64,000 nt of DNA, taken from Scleroderma bovista (Eukaryota; Basidiomycota; Agaricomycetes; Boletales; Sclerodermataceae). The notes below the pieces were generated by a model. That model was not told the origin of the DNA and ran no database searches. It worked only from the letters and a program-made list of their open reading frames with translations. Location of the stretch: assembly GCA_037178675.1 (NCBI GenBank), contig JAYMGJ010000157.1:124001-188000 (forward strand). Direction: 5' to 3'. This document shows positions 21,683 to 32,749 of this stretch, piece by piece; positions within the stretch are counted from its first letter, which is position 1; each line of letters starts with the position of its first letter. A program made the position numbers and the translations under genes.

Positions 21683-24400
21683 TATGAAGCTTCTCCCCTC
21701 GCGCGTCCAGTCATGAGTTCTTCAATGCGTGCATACACGGCCTGCTGATGTGCCGCATAGTATTCGGGCCAAGACCCCGCCGTCTGGCAAGGCTTCTGTA
21801 CACAAATACTTGGTCAGCGAAGAATTGATCTCAGAGGATGACCTACAAATTTGGCCAGTTCCTGCCAGACACGCTCGTCGTCGTCGTCATCACCTCCGCC
21901 CGAGGCGAAGAACTGGCATATAATGTCAAAATCCTCCTCTTCCTCCTCTTGCGCATTATGGGACTTTGGTGGCTGTTCACCATCCAGGTCAAGGGTTTTG
22001 GAGCTCGTATTTACTGGAAAGACCATAGAAGGACCAGGTTCGTGCCGATCTTCGTAAGTTGCACCAACAGGATTAGGTTCTGCTGCGTTTTTACGCTTGG
22101 TAATACTTGCTTTCTTGCGGATGATTTCTAATTTGCTCCTGAATTTCCGGTCAGCATTACCCTGCCAAGAGGCAACGGAGTGATGGGGCATCTGTAAGGC
22201 ACAGGTGAATAGTTATTCGAATTGTGCATTTGATACGGATACCTTTTCATGCAGCTTATGCATCAACATAGTAATTGACATGGAAGGGTCCTGCGTGAAA
22301 TGGTGTTGGGCAAATTGACAAAGGTACTCGTCCTCTCCTTCAGTAAAGTAGTATCTGCCGTCTGACATACGTTTCCGAGCTTCCGGGGGAGGTGGTGATG
22401 GAGGGGCTGAGATCTTTGGGAAAGAAGCAACATGTGGGGTGTATCCCGATTTTTGCTTTCGAATCTTGGGCGTCAGCGCCTTTGACAGACCTTTTGTATT
22501 CGCCCTCGAAACTTCACGGCTCAGCGCGACTGGCTTTGGTTTATTGTCCTGCCTTTTGACTGCCGGCCGGCGGCGTCTAGTAGGGTTGGTTTTGCTGTCA
22601 GCTTCCAAGGCATAACCAATTTCGTCCAATAGGGCACACTCGTCTATACAGTCGATTACGAAGGCCCCTTGGATTGGAATTTTCTCCAGAGCGGTAGCTT
22701 CTCTGAGCAACCAGTCATACGACTTCGTCCGCGAGGACGCGATCACATAGTCAGCATCGGGAATATTGTTGACAATTTTGCCTTTATTCTTCTGAAGGAA
22801 CAAGTTAGGCCAGCCTTTTCACACGAAATTTACCGAATACCTTGATATTTGAAACTACATTAACTCGTTTATGAAGGTCAACTTGCACAAAAAAGTGCAG
22901 CGATTGTCCCTCTTCGGTGATGAAGATTTCACCTGGATTTCGCCGACCAACAATGATTCTTGCGGGCTCTGGGGGACTAGCAGAATATGAATTATGTAGG
23001 GGAGAGTCCGCCATGTCCAGTTGAGAATCTGAATGAGACTCAGCTTCGCTGGAGTCCGAAGGAGAAGGATCCTTGCCCTTGCCCTTGTTTGCCCGTTTAG
23101 GAGGTCTAGTTGGCTTGACAGCAGGGGGACGCTTGCGAGATATCGACGACGAAAGTACTTCATTCGACGATTGACGGGCAGCGAAATGATGGCGAGGTTT
23201 ATTGGCGAAAGAAAGAGGGCGGGTATCAGTTACGTCCTGACTTGGATAGCGGTTGCCTACACCATTACGAGAGTGCGGAGTGACCTGGGAACCACCTGGC
23301 CCTACATGTTTGGTCATTTCTTGTGACTGGTGGGCGGGTAGCGAGGTGTGACTATCGTTCAAGAGTGGTTCCGAAGTATATACGTATGGTTGAGTAAGGA
23401 TCGGTTGCTGCATGTCACTATGCGGCTGAGAAGCAGGTGCACTCGGGTCTGACCACGTAGGTTGACTCTGAGATTCTTTGTGACGCATAATTTCAAACAT
23501 AGTCATAAGCATCGAGAACGCTTCGGGTGACGTGGCGGCGAAATTTTGGGGAAAGGAAGAAAATGATGAGGTAGACGGCATGTTAAAAGTGGTGTTGGGA
23601 AGCGAGCTTTGTGAGAAATGTGGTTGTAAGTGTGGTGGGATGGACGGTGCGGTTGGTCCAGGTTGTGCGAAAAGCGACGGCTGGGCAGATTGATATTGAT
23701 TTGAAAAAGGGTATGTCGGTGTTGCATGAAGACCAGTGGATGTAGCTATAGATGGCGAATGGGTTGTTACAGTCATTGGGCCAGTGTCATTGGCGGGGAG
23801 CACCATCGAAGAGTCGGTTTCTTCGCGTTTCTGGGTCGACGAGTCGTCAGGTGTAATTCTGGGGGTGGGTAATGGACTTCTTGGTGAATAGATCAGCAAC
23901 AGAATACAATAGACGGTGCTGGCGACTGACTGGCTGACCAAATTCTCCATCTCCCGTTCCTCATCGACTGCAATGCCATCAATCATGACAGGCAAACCAT
24001 CGTCGATGGCCCGCATACCGCCCCAATCGTCCATTTGAAGTAAAGGGTGACCAGCTTCTATGGATAGCCGGGCCCACGCCTGTTGGAGGACGACCTTGGA
24101 TGGGGACGTCCCCCACGTGCGAATGAGACGTCTTCCAATCTCGGTGGATGAATCAACGAGAATGATGTCTGCATCTTTGACATTGCCGACGACCAGTGCA
24201 CCTGAATTCTACACGATAGGAGTGAACTGACGAGAGTACCATAGCAATGTGGGGCTCACCTTCAAAGCCCGAACAAGCCTTGGCCGCCCTTCCAGTTCGA
24301 CTGCTTGTACACTAATCTTGCAGGGGTTTCCATACGCATCCACCAGTATTGGATTTGACTGGACAGTAGGCCTTTGCGACGATAGCTCTGCAAGGTCCAT
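21683..24400 (-). CDS. Rap1-like telomere protein with BRCT and Myb domains
   Basis: ATG 24400 opens a BRCT-like region (NPILVDAYGNPCKISVQAVE, NVKDADIILVDSSTEIGRRL, KVVLQQAWARLSIEAGHPLL). A long Ser/Pro/Gln-rich disordered stretch follows, with basic patches such as RPPKRANKGKGKD. A second BRCT-like unit (HFFVQVDLHKRVNVVSNIK, GKIVNNIPDADYVIASSRTK, IPIQGAFVIDCIDECALLDE) lies near 22600-22900. Then comes a Rap1-type Myb (YYFTEGEDEYLCQFAQHHF, PSMSITMLMHKLHEK, HHSVASWQGNADRKFRSKL). An acidic tail (EEEEEDFDIICQFF) and a last exon ending TGRARGEAS precede TAA at 21683. The BRCT plus Rap1-Myb order is that of RAP1/TERF2IP telomere proteins, which bind or are recruited to chromosome ends. Telomere function is inferred from domain order only. 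Confidence 0.72.
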
Positions 24401-24620
24401 TCCGCTGTGACGAATTCTCCGGAATGAATGAATTAAGAAGATGGTCGACTACGCGCGCTCGTCCATCATACGGGTCACATGACCCAACATATCACTCGAG
24501 TACTACATTATCATAGTACTCAACTACAACCAAAAGGGTGCGATCTAATAGGTTTTATTTGCATGCAGCCATGGCATAACAAGAAAAGAACAACGTGTGA
24601 CATAGTATATACAACAGTAT

Positions 24621-25157
24621 TCACCGGTAACTTTGAGAAAAACAATGTCATCAGAAGACATACATCCATAACAAACAGATAAGCATACCTCTTTTGCCTG
24701 CGGGCGCGTGCACCATGACCACCAAACTTCTTGGGTTCCATCCGTCTTGGATCAGCAATGAGAAGAGTGCGATCATATGCAACCAACTTCTTTTTCAACT
24801 CCATCGCACTGTAGGCGTCAACATATTTGGAATAGTATGCAACGAGGGCTTTCGAGATGGCCTGACGAATGGCATATATTTGCGAGGTATGTCCTCCACC
24901 CTTGACACGAACGCGGATGTCAAGGGGTGAAAAGGAGTCCTCGCCAGCAACAAGAACAGGCTCGTATATCTTGAAACGGAGGATTTCTGGTCGGACAAGG
25001 TCGATTGGTGACCCATTAATTCGGATGAGGCCACGGCCCTCCTTCGCATGCGCTACAGCAGTAGCGGTCTGAGCAAGGATTAGGCTTCTCTCCGACACAC
25101 GGGAATGAAACATGCCTTCTTTTTACCGAAAGTTTGGACGGCCTTGGTTGATGACAT
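24621..25157 (-). CDS. RPS16: 40S ribosomal protein S16 (uS9)
   Basis: This is cytosolic small-subunit protein uS9. ATG 25157 begins [14 protein letters not shown]. The intron that follows starts with GC, not GT (25069-25115), and resumes at [20 protein letters not shown]. Family blocks are [60 protein letters not shown] and [21 protein letters not shown] last intron splits the terminal Ser codon and leaves SYR then TGA at 24621. This is the canonical uS9 end, whose Arg contacts P-site tRNA. Upstream, a roughly 150-nt intron appears to sit in the 5' UTR, with its acceptor about 40 bases before the ATG. The gene is complete. Confidence 0.95.
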
Positions 25158-25682
25158 CTTGTAGAGAGTTAGATGCAGCGGTTCACAGCTTCTGTAATGT
25201 AGATATAATATCAGCTTTGGTCTGAGGTTATCCAGCCACAGAGATTGCATCCAGCGTATGTTCGCAAGGAATCCGGGTGAACTGCCGACATTCTGCCTTG
25301 GGCTGGTGCATGCAAATGATCCAGGCGTCCTAGAAGACCGCACTTACCCTATACAGGTCTTGAAGGTGCTGCTGGCTGACTTGGTGTGTCGATGAGACTG
25401 TTGGAGTTTACTTAAAGCGATGAGTTTCGCACGATGGATTATGTAATATTAATATATCAAATCTTGAGCAAATGCACGTCTTCACAAAGAACGAGCGCGA
25501 TGATCACTGCGTCAGCTAGAAGAGATTTATCATGGCAGTTGAAATAATTCAAAGCTGTAAGTTTATTGGAAGTGCAATAGACTCGTTTATGACAATATAC
25601 ACGTCCACGTGACGCGCCACGCGTGTCAGGCTTTGCTGGGTCTCTCATCGTCGTTCCTCCTCCAATACCTATCGCCAGAATC
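25158..25682. promoter_or_regulatory. Divergent RPS16/RAD51 intergenic region
   Basis: About 525 bases separate the two start codons. The RPS16 side includes a likely 5' UTR intron: GTAAGT-type donor near 25347 and acceptor near 25195-25200 on the minus strand. A CT-rich tract precedes RAD51 (about 25640-25680). I see no other gene. Confidence 0.4.
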
Positions 25683-26973
25683 ATGTCTCAGGCATCCCAA
25701 GTCGAAGAACCTCAGGCGGATTATTCTATGTCCGGTCCGCTGTTGGTCTCAAAATTAGAAGAAGCCGGAGTACACGCCAATGACATCAGGAAACTCGCGG
25801 ATGCTGGTCTTAACACGGTCGAAGCCGTTGCGTTCACTCCAAAGAAGAACTTACTCGCTATCAAAGGCATTTCTGAGGCAAAAGCAGATAGGATCCTTAC
25901 GGAAGGTAGTTCCCTCTTCATCACGGTAGATCTGTTACAGAACGACATCCTGATCTGTTCGTATATTTAGCACATAAAATCGTTCCGCTTGGCTTCCAGA
26001 GCGCGACTGAAGTTCATGCGCGTCGCTCAGAGCTTGTTCATATAACTACTGGATCGAAACAACTTGATGCGTTGCTGGGGGGTTAGTGCAAGTGCCAACT
26101 TCCTTAGCGCCTTGCCACGCTAATAACTACGCGAAGGTGGTATCGAAACAGGGGCTATCACAGAGTTATTCGGCGAATTCAGGACTGGAAAATCTCAGTT
26201 ATGCCACACACTTTCGGTGACTTGTCAACTACCTGTCAGTATGGGAGGCGGGGAAGGCAAATGCTTATACATCGACACCGAAGGCACCTTCCGTCCTGCC
26301 CGGCTACTTGCTGTTGCAGAGCGGTATGGCTTAAATGGCGAAGAAGTGCTTGATAATGTAGCGTATGCACGAGCCTACAACGCAGATCACCAAAACAGCT
26401 TGCTAATAAGTGCAAGCGCACTCATGGCGGAGTCCAGGTACGAGAAGTAATGTCCGCAACTCGCAATGTTGACGATATCACTAGGTTCTGCCTCCTCATC
26501 GTGGACTCGTGCACCGCATTATACAGAACGGATTTCAATGGCCGAAGTGAATTGTCGGCCCGACAAAACCACCTAGGAAGGTTCCTGCGCACCCTGCAAC
26601 GGCTAGCAGACGAGGTAGGAGTGCGTCTCTGTTGCTTGGACAATATGTTCATGCAGTCAATGTAGTTCGGAATTGCCGTCGTCGTGACCAATCAGGTTAT
26701 GTCTAATCCAGATGCCTCTGCTGGCCCCTACGCTGCAAACGAGAAAAAGCCCATAGGTGGGAATATTATGGCCCACGCAACGACTACACGGTGAGATGCT
26801 TTCTGACAAATAGAAAACCACAAGCATATAAATTATCCCTCAGGTTACAATGTAAGAAGGGACGTGGAAATACGCGAATATGTAGAATATACGATTCGCC
26901 GTGCCTTCCGGAGATGGAAACACAATTTGCTATTCTTGCAAGTGGCATTGGGGATCCCGAAGAGGAATCATGA
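25683..26973 (+). CDS. RAD51: RAD51 recombinase
   Basis: This is a RecA-family strand-exchange protein for homologous recombination in the nucleus. ATG 25683 starts [20 protein letters not shown]. The N-terminal helix-hairpin-helix domain ([38 protein letters not shown]) follows. The linker [20 protein letters not shown] leads to the ATPase core: Walker [25 protein letters not shown], then Walker [21 protein letters not shown]. Loop regions [37 protein letters not shown] and [14 protein letters not shown] come next, and the end is [13 protein letters not shown] at 26973. Six or so introns of about 50 nt. The pattern GPL..SKLEEAG and the linker fit Rad51 rather than Dmc1. The length of about 340 residues is standard. 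Confidence 0.95.
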
Positions 26974-27154
26974 GGCAGACGTGTGTTGTACTTTGGGACT
27001 ACTGATAGGGTTATACATGTAAATCAAGACAATTCATTTGTGGAATACAAGGCGAAGGCGAATTTCGCTGACAGTGGGATACATCCAGTTGAATGGTGTC
27101 AAGGATGAGAGCAACAAATACACTTATTGGTAAATAAAGATTCCCTTTTATCTA

Positions 27155-28638
27155 TCATGCCAACAAACGTGTCAGAATATTTGCCTTTGTCTGCCTAATC
27201 AAATCCCTAAGTTTGTTGACATCCGTAGGGCTGACATCTGCGATATCCGCAAGGAGATAAGCCACATCCCCCTTAGAGTCAGAGTATTGTTTTTCTACGT
27301 TATATGGCGACAGAATGTCGTTGACCTGTCGCAATACACCTGGTTGGTTGTTGTGGACGTGACAGACACGAACGTGGTCGCCTTGCTCCGCGGTGATGGC
27401 ACGGAGGTCGACTTCGGGGAAGTTGACCGAACCTACGGTTGAGCCATAGTTCAGATAGCGTGTCAACGCTAGAGAAACTTCTTCTCCAATCATTCGCTGA
27501 GCCTCCTCCGTCGACCCACCGATATGAGGTGTAAGTATTACGTTGGGGAGACTGCGTAGGGTTGTAGCCCAAGAGTTAACCTGGTCGTCGAAAGGTGCGC
27601 CGTTGGAGCTGGGTTCGATAGGGAATACGTCCAGCGCTGCGCCAGCAAGATGTTTCGACTGGAGAGCGTCTATAAGTGCGGAGATGTCCACCACACGGCC
27701 ACGGGCATTGTTGATAAGATAAGATCCTTCCTTCATCTGATCCAGCTGCGCTTTTGAGATCATATTAACTGTCTCCGGGAGTTCGGGGACGTGGAGGGTG
27801 ACGAAGTCTGCTTCAGAGAGGAGAATTTGAAGGGTCTCGACTTGCCTTGCAGACCCAAGAGGCATGAGATTCATCACATCGTAGAAGATGACACGCATGC
27901 CAAGTGCCTCTGCAAGCACCGACAACTGGGAACCGATATGGCCGTAGCCAACGATTCCGAGAGTTTTTCCGCGAACTTCCCAGCAATACTTGGACTGCTT
28001 GTTCCAGATGCCTGTCCGCATTTCATAGGAGCGTTGGAACAACTGCCGCGAGAGTGCGATGATCTCTGCGACGACCAACTCCGCAACCGAACGGGAATTT
28101 GAGAATGGCGAGTTAAAGACCGGAATTCCGGCCTTCGCAGCGGTGGCAAGGTCTACTTGGTTGGTACCGATGCAGAAGCAGCCGATGACAAGTAGCTGAC
28201 GAGAGGGTGGTGAGATTGACACCTGTCGCTGTCATGAGAGAGACATACCTTTGTTGCGGCCTTGATCACGCGCTCGGTGATTCTGGTCTTGCTACGAATA
28301 CCAATTCCATGGTAGTGTGGGATCTTTTGCACGAGCTCGTCCTCAGAGAGAGCTTTGGCATAGTGATCCACGGTAAAGCCCTGCGCCTGGAAATCGCGGA
28401 CGGCTCCCTGGCTGATATTTTCCAGAAGTAGGAGTTTCAAGCCCTCGTTGTCAACAGGATGCAACACCTTGGGCTGCCGAATTGCTCCCATGACTGAGAG
28501 AGAGTCCTTGTGCCGCAGCCTGTCGTGCAGTGTTTGGGAAGAGGGGGAAATGGAGGTGGCAACGACCCTAGGGGATTTCTGTGGGATGGGGATTGGCTGG
28601 GGGGACATGGCGGACATCTGAAAGTAACGGTGGTTCAT
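27155..28638 (-). CDS. SER33: D-3-phosphoglycerate dehydrogenase (serine biosynthesis)
   Basis: This cytosolic enzyme oxidises 3-phosphoglycerate to 3-phosphohydroxypyruvate, the first step of serine synthesis. The N-terminal exon gives LLLENISQGAVRDFQAQGF and the substrate-side motif YHGIGIRSKTRITERVIKAA. One intron near 28200-28250 leads to LLVIGCFCIGTNQVDLATAA. The NAD site is GKTLGIVGYGHIGSQLSVLA. The catalytic region has INNARGRVVDISALIDALQS, and the His motif is VILTPHIGGSTEEAQRMIGE. The C-terminal ACT regulatory domain (HVRVCHVHNNQPGVLRQVND, GDVAYLLADIADVSPTDVNK) ends at 27155, consistent with serine feedback control. A TATA-like run at 28647-28656 is so close to ATG 28638 that translation may start at 28617 or 28608 instead. 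Confidence 0.94.
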
Positions 28639-28646
28639 CTTGCTGT

Positions 28647-28656
28647 ACTTATATAT
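28647..28656 (-). promoter_or_regulatory. TATA-like element of SER33
   Basis: The minus strand reads ATATATAAGT here, within the 152-base divergent SER33/HIS7 interval. Its position suggests transcription starting near 28620, which favours an internal ATG of SER33. Confidence 0.35.
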
Positions 28657-28790
28657 GTGCAGGGCTCAGACGCTCACGACCGATGAGATGACAAGGTTTT
28701 GACGGACCGCATCCTTTTCGCCCGAAATCAATGGCATCCCGATACGGAAACGCGTCAATCTTAGTCATATCGATCAACTCGCCGCTGCTC

Positions 28791-30537
28791 ATGGCTCTCT
28801 TCCTTCTCGACCACGGCGCAGGCAACGTCCAGAGCCTTGCCAACTCTATCGAGAAACTCGGATACCAGTTTTCCTGGATCTCATGTCCAGATGACTTCCA
28901 ACGGGCGGCTGTGAGTGGCTACTAATCTTTGTCTTGGACCTCTCCCCTGAGCACGATCCCTTACCACATAGGTCCTCATATTTCCTGGGCAGGGCGCGTT
29001 TCATACCGCCATCGAATGTCTGACCGCCCGCGGACTACTGCAGCCCCTCCTGGACTACATCAACTCTGGGAAACCTTACTTCGGCATATGCATCGGCATG
29101 CAGGTTCTTTTCGCTGCTTCTGCCGAGTCTCCGTCTGTGCACGGCCTGGGTCTCATACCATGTCAGATCAATCGTTTCAACGACACGGATAAGGCAGTCC
29201 CCCACATGGGTTGGAATACTGCAGAATGTTTTGATACTCCCTCAGATCCGCAGTCCACTGAGGGCGTATCAGCAACCTCATTCTACTACTTTGTTCACTC
29301 CTATTGCGCCAAATACGACCCAGAGCAGAACCCCGAAGCTGCACAATGGGCCCACTCCACGACGCAGTACGGGAACGAGGTCTTTGTGTCCACTGTGCGC
29401 AAAGGAAGCGTGTTTGGTACACAGTTTCATCCGGAAAAGTCGGGAATTGCGGGGTTGACGATTCTGGACACATGGATAAAGCAATCCTTGGCTGGACGCA
29501 CCCCTCCACCTGTTGGGCCTCGTATCCCTCGCCATCCGAATCCAAGGGACGGCTTCACAAAGAGAATAATTGCTTGCATGGACGTTCGTGCAAACGACCA
29601 AGGTGATTTGGTGGTTACCAAGGGGGACCAGTATGATGTACGCGAGAAAGTCGCCTCTAGCTCGACCACAGTCAAAACAGCCGGTGCAGTGCGTAATCTC
29701 GGGAAGCCCGTAGCACTCGCCTCCAAATACTATGAGGCAGGGGCAGACGAACTATGCCTCCTGAACATCACCTCGTTCCGCAATTCACCCTTGCGTGATC
29801 AGCCGATGTTAGCCGTCGTTCGTGCTGCAGCGGAACGTGTCTTCGTGCCGCTCACCATTGGCGGTGGCATCAAGGATACCGTCGATCCTGATGGTACAAA
29901 ACGCTCTGCGGTCGAGGTCGCCGGTGCCTACTTTCGAGTGGGCGCCGACAAGGTTAGCATCGGCTCTGAGGCTGTCTATGCGGTCGAGAAGCTACGTGCT
30001 CTTGCTACTGGTGATGGGACCAGTGCAATAGAGACAATATCCACGATGTACGGCCGACAGGCCGTTGTCGTCTCCATCGACCCGAAACGAGTGTACGTTG
30101 ACCCGGCTACCTATGACGGGCCTTACAAGGCCGAACTTGTTTATGGAATGGGCGATGGTCCGATGGGTGAACGAGGAAAGGCGTGGTGGTATCAATGTAC
30201 CGTTTCGGGTGGTCGCGAAACGCGGCCAGTATCGGCCGTAGAATTGGCCAAAGGGGCACAGGCGCTTGGAGCTGGGGAAATATTATTGAACAGCATCGAT
30301 AGGGACGGCACGGGCATGGGCTTTGATCTCGACCTCATAAGAATGGTCAAGGACGCCGTCACTATTCCAGTAGTTGCCAGCAGTGGCGCAGGAGCGACAG
30401 AGCACTTTGTGGACGTGTTCAAGCAGGCAAACGTAGAGTCTGCTTTAGCTGCTGGAATATTTCATAGGGACGAAGTTGGCATTCAGGATGTTAAAGTCTC
30501 CCTCCAGGATGCAGGATTTAATACCAGAGTCATCTAA
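28791..30537 (+). CDS. HIS7: Imidazole glycerol phosphate synthase HIS7
   Basis: This bifunctional histidine-pathway enzyme has an N-terminal glutamine amidotransferase and a C-terminal cyclase. It makes IGP and AICAR from PRFAR. The start at 28791 gives MALFLLDHGAGNVQSLANSI; a longer open frame from 28731 lacks family support. An intron (about 28913-28972) splits the first unit before VLIFPGQGAFHTAIECL. The amidotransferase nucleophile is in PYFGICIGMQVLFA, and His-Glu are in FGTQFHPEKSG. The cyclase begins IIACMDVRANDQGDLVVTKG, where Asp is catalytic, with phosphate loops PLTIGGGIKDTVDPDG, RVGADKVSIGSEAV, SIDRDGTGMGFDLDL and VVASSGAGATEHFVDVFKQ. Stop 30537. The length of about 560 residues is normal. 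Confidence 0.96.
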
Positions 30538-30916
30538 GACGTTGGCTACACGATTTGACAATACATGCATAGTGCGAGAAGTTATGTAAAGGCCGGACTA
30601 TTCAAGTACGCGGTCTCCATTCAAGCCTTGAGCCAGTAAGCGCATATTACACGACTCGATAATCTGACACAACCTGTAACCTACATACGTCCTAAAGGCG
30701 GGGTATGCCTAGATAATAGAACACCACAAAGATACAGAAAGCATGTAAAAAAGAGGTGAGGCAGGTCGACAACAAAAGACGAAAGAAAAAGATGCACGTC
30801 TGGGGCACTAAATCCAAAAGAATTGACCTGTCTCAAACACAAACAAAAGTGCCAATAACCAGAAGAATACGAGGCTGAATAAAAACGAAGATAAACGCAA
30901 GGAGCATGTCAGGGGA
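30538..30916. other. Convergent intergenic HIS7/PAL1
   Basis: About 380 bases between two stop codons. The stretch is rich in A on the plus strand from about 30770 to 30900 and probably holds both 3' UTRs and polyadenylation sites. I see no gene in it. Confidence 0.4.
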
Positions 30917-32496
30917 TCATTTTGGCCCCCTGACCACATCTTTGACTTTCTTCAAGAGGCTAGTCTTTCGACCTAGGCCGGGTCCTCCTGGGGTGGCATC
31001 GACGTAGCCATATCTGTCATTTCCCGAGAATGTGCGAGTCGTCGTTGATGCATGGGGCGTGGCAGGAAGGCGTTTCTCTCTCCGTGGGTCGTCGATGTAG
31101 ACGTACGACTCTGGTCCATCTGACATTGGCGAGGTGTTTTCCTTTATATAACCACGGCGGTCAACATGCTCGCCGTTGTAACCGTTTCCGCCACTCAGCC
31201 GTCCCAGAAATGAGTTTTGTGAGCGATGAGTTGGGCGGGCGCCACCTGGATAGTCTCTTGAGGTCGGCGACGGGGGGCCGTCTACAGGAACGTTGGGATT
31301 TTCCCGCAACTTACGGAAACGTTGCATAAGTGACTTGTTGCGCTTGGGCTGCCCTGACGGGGAAGTAGGACCGCACTCTACGTCAGAATGATATGATTCG
31401 GGGACAAGTATGGGTTCCGGTGGTGGGAGGACGGCACGCTTAGCACGACGAGGTCTGTCAGACCGATCCATCTCTCGCGGCGCAGCTTGCCTGGTGTCGT
31501 CGTCCAGATATTCTCTAAACACCTCGCGAAGCTCGCGACCGTCCTTGGAGGGCCTGCCAATGGAGTGCTGCGGAGTGGAGTGCCGCGAGACATGGCCCTC
31601 ACGTCCGGCGTAGATGGAACTGGAGGGAGTCCCACCGTCACGGCGGGCAGCGCCGCCACCAGCAAAGAATTCCTCGTATGGCTCTGGTTCGTGGATTCCC
31701 CATGCTTCTGCAATTGCATCGACCTTTTTCTTTGGGGCGTCATAAACAGGAGCGAAGCCTCCGTTGTAAGCGTCTGGGGAGGGATACGGCCCGCTTGGGT
31801 TAAGAGCGTACTCCTCAGGATTGCGGGTCCACGCAAGCATGGGAGCCTTGGTGCGATGACGGTTGCGGGATGGTGCGCAAGCATCGAAGGGGCCATCGTG
31901 GTGGAACACTAGGTGAAACATAAGGACAAATGAATGCTTTTGGGGGAAGCCGACGTACTCGGGCCGACGCCGGTGAAATCGAGTCTGTCTATAACATCTG
32001 CATGTATGGAACCCTTTTTTCCATGAGGTTTCGGCTTGGCTTTTTCCAAAGCGTTGGCTGCGTGGAGAACAGAATCTTGGGACTGGGAGCGACGGCCACG
32101 GCGAGAGGTATTGGGAGAAGGGTTTCTGGGGGAGGTGGTGAGATGTGGGAATAAGAAGGGGAAGAAGGCGTACGGTGCAACAGTCTGGTTCCTACCCATC
32201 CTCGAGCGGGAGGGTTGATCAGTATGGCGGACCTGGACGGTGTCTCTGAGGGCGTCTGCCATGTTATCGCGATGATAAACTGGCTTTGGGGGAGGAATGG
32301 TTCGGTGATTGTAAGCGGGGAACTTCGGAGGTGGCTCTGGGGGGAGACGGGGGACCGGCTTCGAGGCGTAGACTGGATCTGAGAAGGGGTCAGAGTAGGA
32401 CCTGTGGCGGGGCCTCTGTGCTGAATGGAGTGGATTGAGGGCGGTTGGCTTTGATGGCAGGTGCTTGTTACCTGAAGACCCTGGGTGTCTTGACAT
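30917..32496 (-). CDS. PAL1: Pal1 family cell-morphology protein
   Basis: Pal1 is a membrane-associated protein of polarised growth and endocytic sites. ATG 32496 gives MSRHPGSSGNKHLPSKP, then a long Pro/Ser/Arg-rich disordered part. The conserved Pal1 block spans an intron near 31910-31955: HADVIDRLDFTGVGPS on one side, FHHDGPFDACAPSRNRHRTK and APMLAWTRNPEEYALNP on the other. After it come KKKVDAIAEAWGIHEPEPYE and EEFFAGGGAARRDGGTPSSS, then basic tracts (RKTSLLKKVKDVVRGPK) to the stop at 30917. The D-R-L-D-x-T-G and F-H-H-D-G-P-F-D-x-C motifs are diagnostic. One extra intron within 32100-32200 is possible but leaves the frame open either way. Confidence 0.9.
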
Positions 32497-32749
32497 CGTT
32501 TGCTCGCTTCCCACGCAAACAAGTTGTAGAGCAGAGCAGAATAACACCGAGGCAGTCGTCTGAGCTCACTGCTGACGACGTTGGGCAGCTACACAGAGCG
32601 ACAGCGGAACCAACAAAGGCTTGGAGAACGACTGGGGAGCTAAGAGTTGCGGTGTGCGCCCAGCAACCCCCCCAGGATATTATTAAGATAACCCCCCAGC
32701 GTGTGGCGGCGGAGTACAAAACTGGTGCGTGTTTCACACCAAACTCGTC

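Noticed and set aside
31487..31912. 141-codon open frame on the plus strand
   Set aside because: Antisense to the conserved Pal1 domain, with no recognisable features.
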